A stretch of 35,155 nt of DNA, from assembly GCF_946478955.1 (NCBI RefSeq), contig NZ_CAMLDL010000020.1:1-35155 (forward strand), read 5' to 3'. Source of the DNA: an uncultured Sphingomonas sp. Lineage in GTDB: Bacteria; Pseudomonadota; Alphaproteobacteria; Sphingomonadales; Sphingomonadaceae. The notes beneath the pieces are model-generated. The model saw only the letters and a list, made by a program, of their open reading frames with translations, made no database searches and was not told the origin of the DNA. Below are positions 35,090-35,155 of this stretch, piece by piece (within the stretch, counting starts at the first letter, position 1; each line of letters opens with the position of its first letter). The position numbers were made by a program, and so were the translations under genes.

Positions 35090-35155
35090 TGGATGCCCGA
35101 CGAGGATTCGAACCTCGATTGACGGAGTCAGAGTCCGTAGTCTTACCATTAGACG
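35090..35155 (-). tRNA. tRNA-Gln (anticodon CUG), 5' end cut by window edge
   Basis: On the minus strand the D-arm GTCT/AGAC, anticodon stem ACGGA/TCCGT with loop CTCTGAC (anticodon CUG, reads CAG), T-arm CGAGG-TTCGAAT-CCTCG and the 3' acceptor strand TCGGGCA are present, followed by T and encoded CCA (35092-35090). The 5' acceptor strand (expected TGCCCGA) lies beyond base 35155. The discriminator read from the sequence is T. Confidence 0.93.

Overview
The window is chromosomal DNA of a high-GC alphaproteobacterium, most likely a sphingomonad (Sphingomonadales). This rests on recognised protein families, frequent GTG/TTG starts, short ATGA/GTGA operon overlaps, a candidate GGAAC-N17-CGTT general-stress promoter, and small GC-rich palindromic repeats between genes. 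It is an inference from style and family content, not a database match. No prophage, insertion sequence, rRNA or CRISPR array was seen.

Layout. 1-1020: end of an ABC exporter, tRNA-Arg(UCU) and a 73-bp direct repeat. 1037-1964: purS-purQ. 2114-2263: a 49-aa membrane peptide. 2275-10742: a fatty-acid/acyl-CoA catabolism block. It holds a leftward operon (membrane protein, then two acyl-CoA dehydrogenase subunits) and a rightward operon (acyl-CoA dehydrogenase, two short-chain dehydrogenases, a FadB/FadJ-type bifunctional enzyme, cytochrome b561). 10739-13031: an MFS permease divergent from a MarR-like regulator that overlaps a degenerate GT51 transglycosylase-like protein. 13104-18268: housekeeping genes typA, a DbpA-like DEAD-box helicase and a cardiolipin synthase. 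18384-19285: a repeat-rich patch carrying a lower-GC lipoprotein gene. 19286-21309: EVE-domain protein, SleB-type cell-wall hydrolase, stand-alone response regulator. 21319-26228: a leftward efflux operon emrB-emrA-nodT-GST.

26449-34781 is a molybdenum cofactor island. It contains moaD-moaE-moaB-moaC-moeA (rightward), moaA (leftward, convergent), an FdhF/YdeP-type molybdopterin oxidoreductase (rightward), and fdhD-mobA-tauE-like (leftward). Nearly all steps from GTP to a sulfurated bis-MGD enzyme are present around one visible client enzyme. MoeB, molybdate transport and electron-transfer partner subunits are absent from the window. A partial tRNA-Gln(CUG) ends the window.

The observations I consider most worth following are: the single-client Moco island with its TauE-like exporter; the GT51-like protein lacking one catalytic glutamate; the GGAAC-N17-CGTT promoter in front of the beta-oxidation operon; a repeat-derived hairpin that covers the Shine-Dalgarno of a TTG-initiated dehydrogenase; the low-GC lipoprotein gene bracketed by two related palindromic elements; and a U-U mismatch in the anticodon stem of tRNA-Arg.
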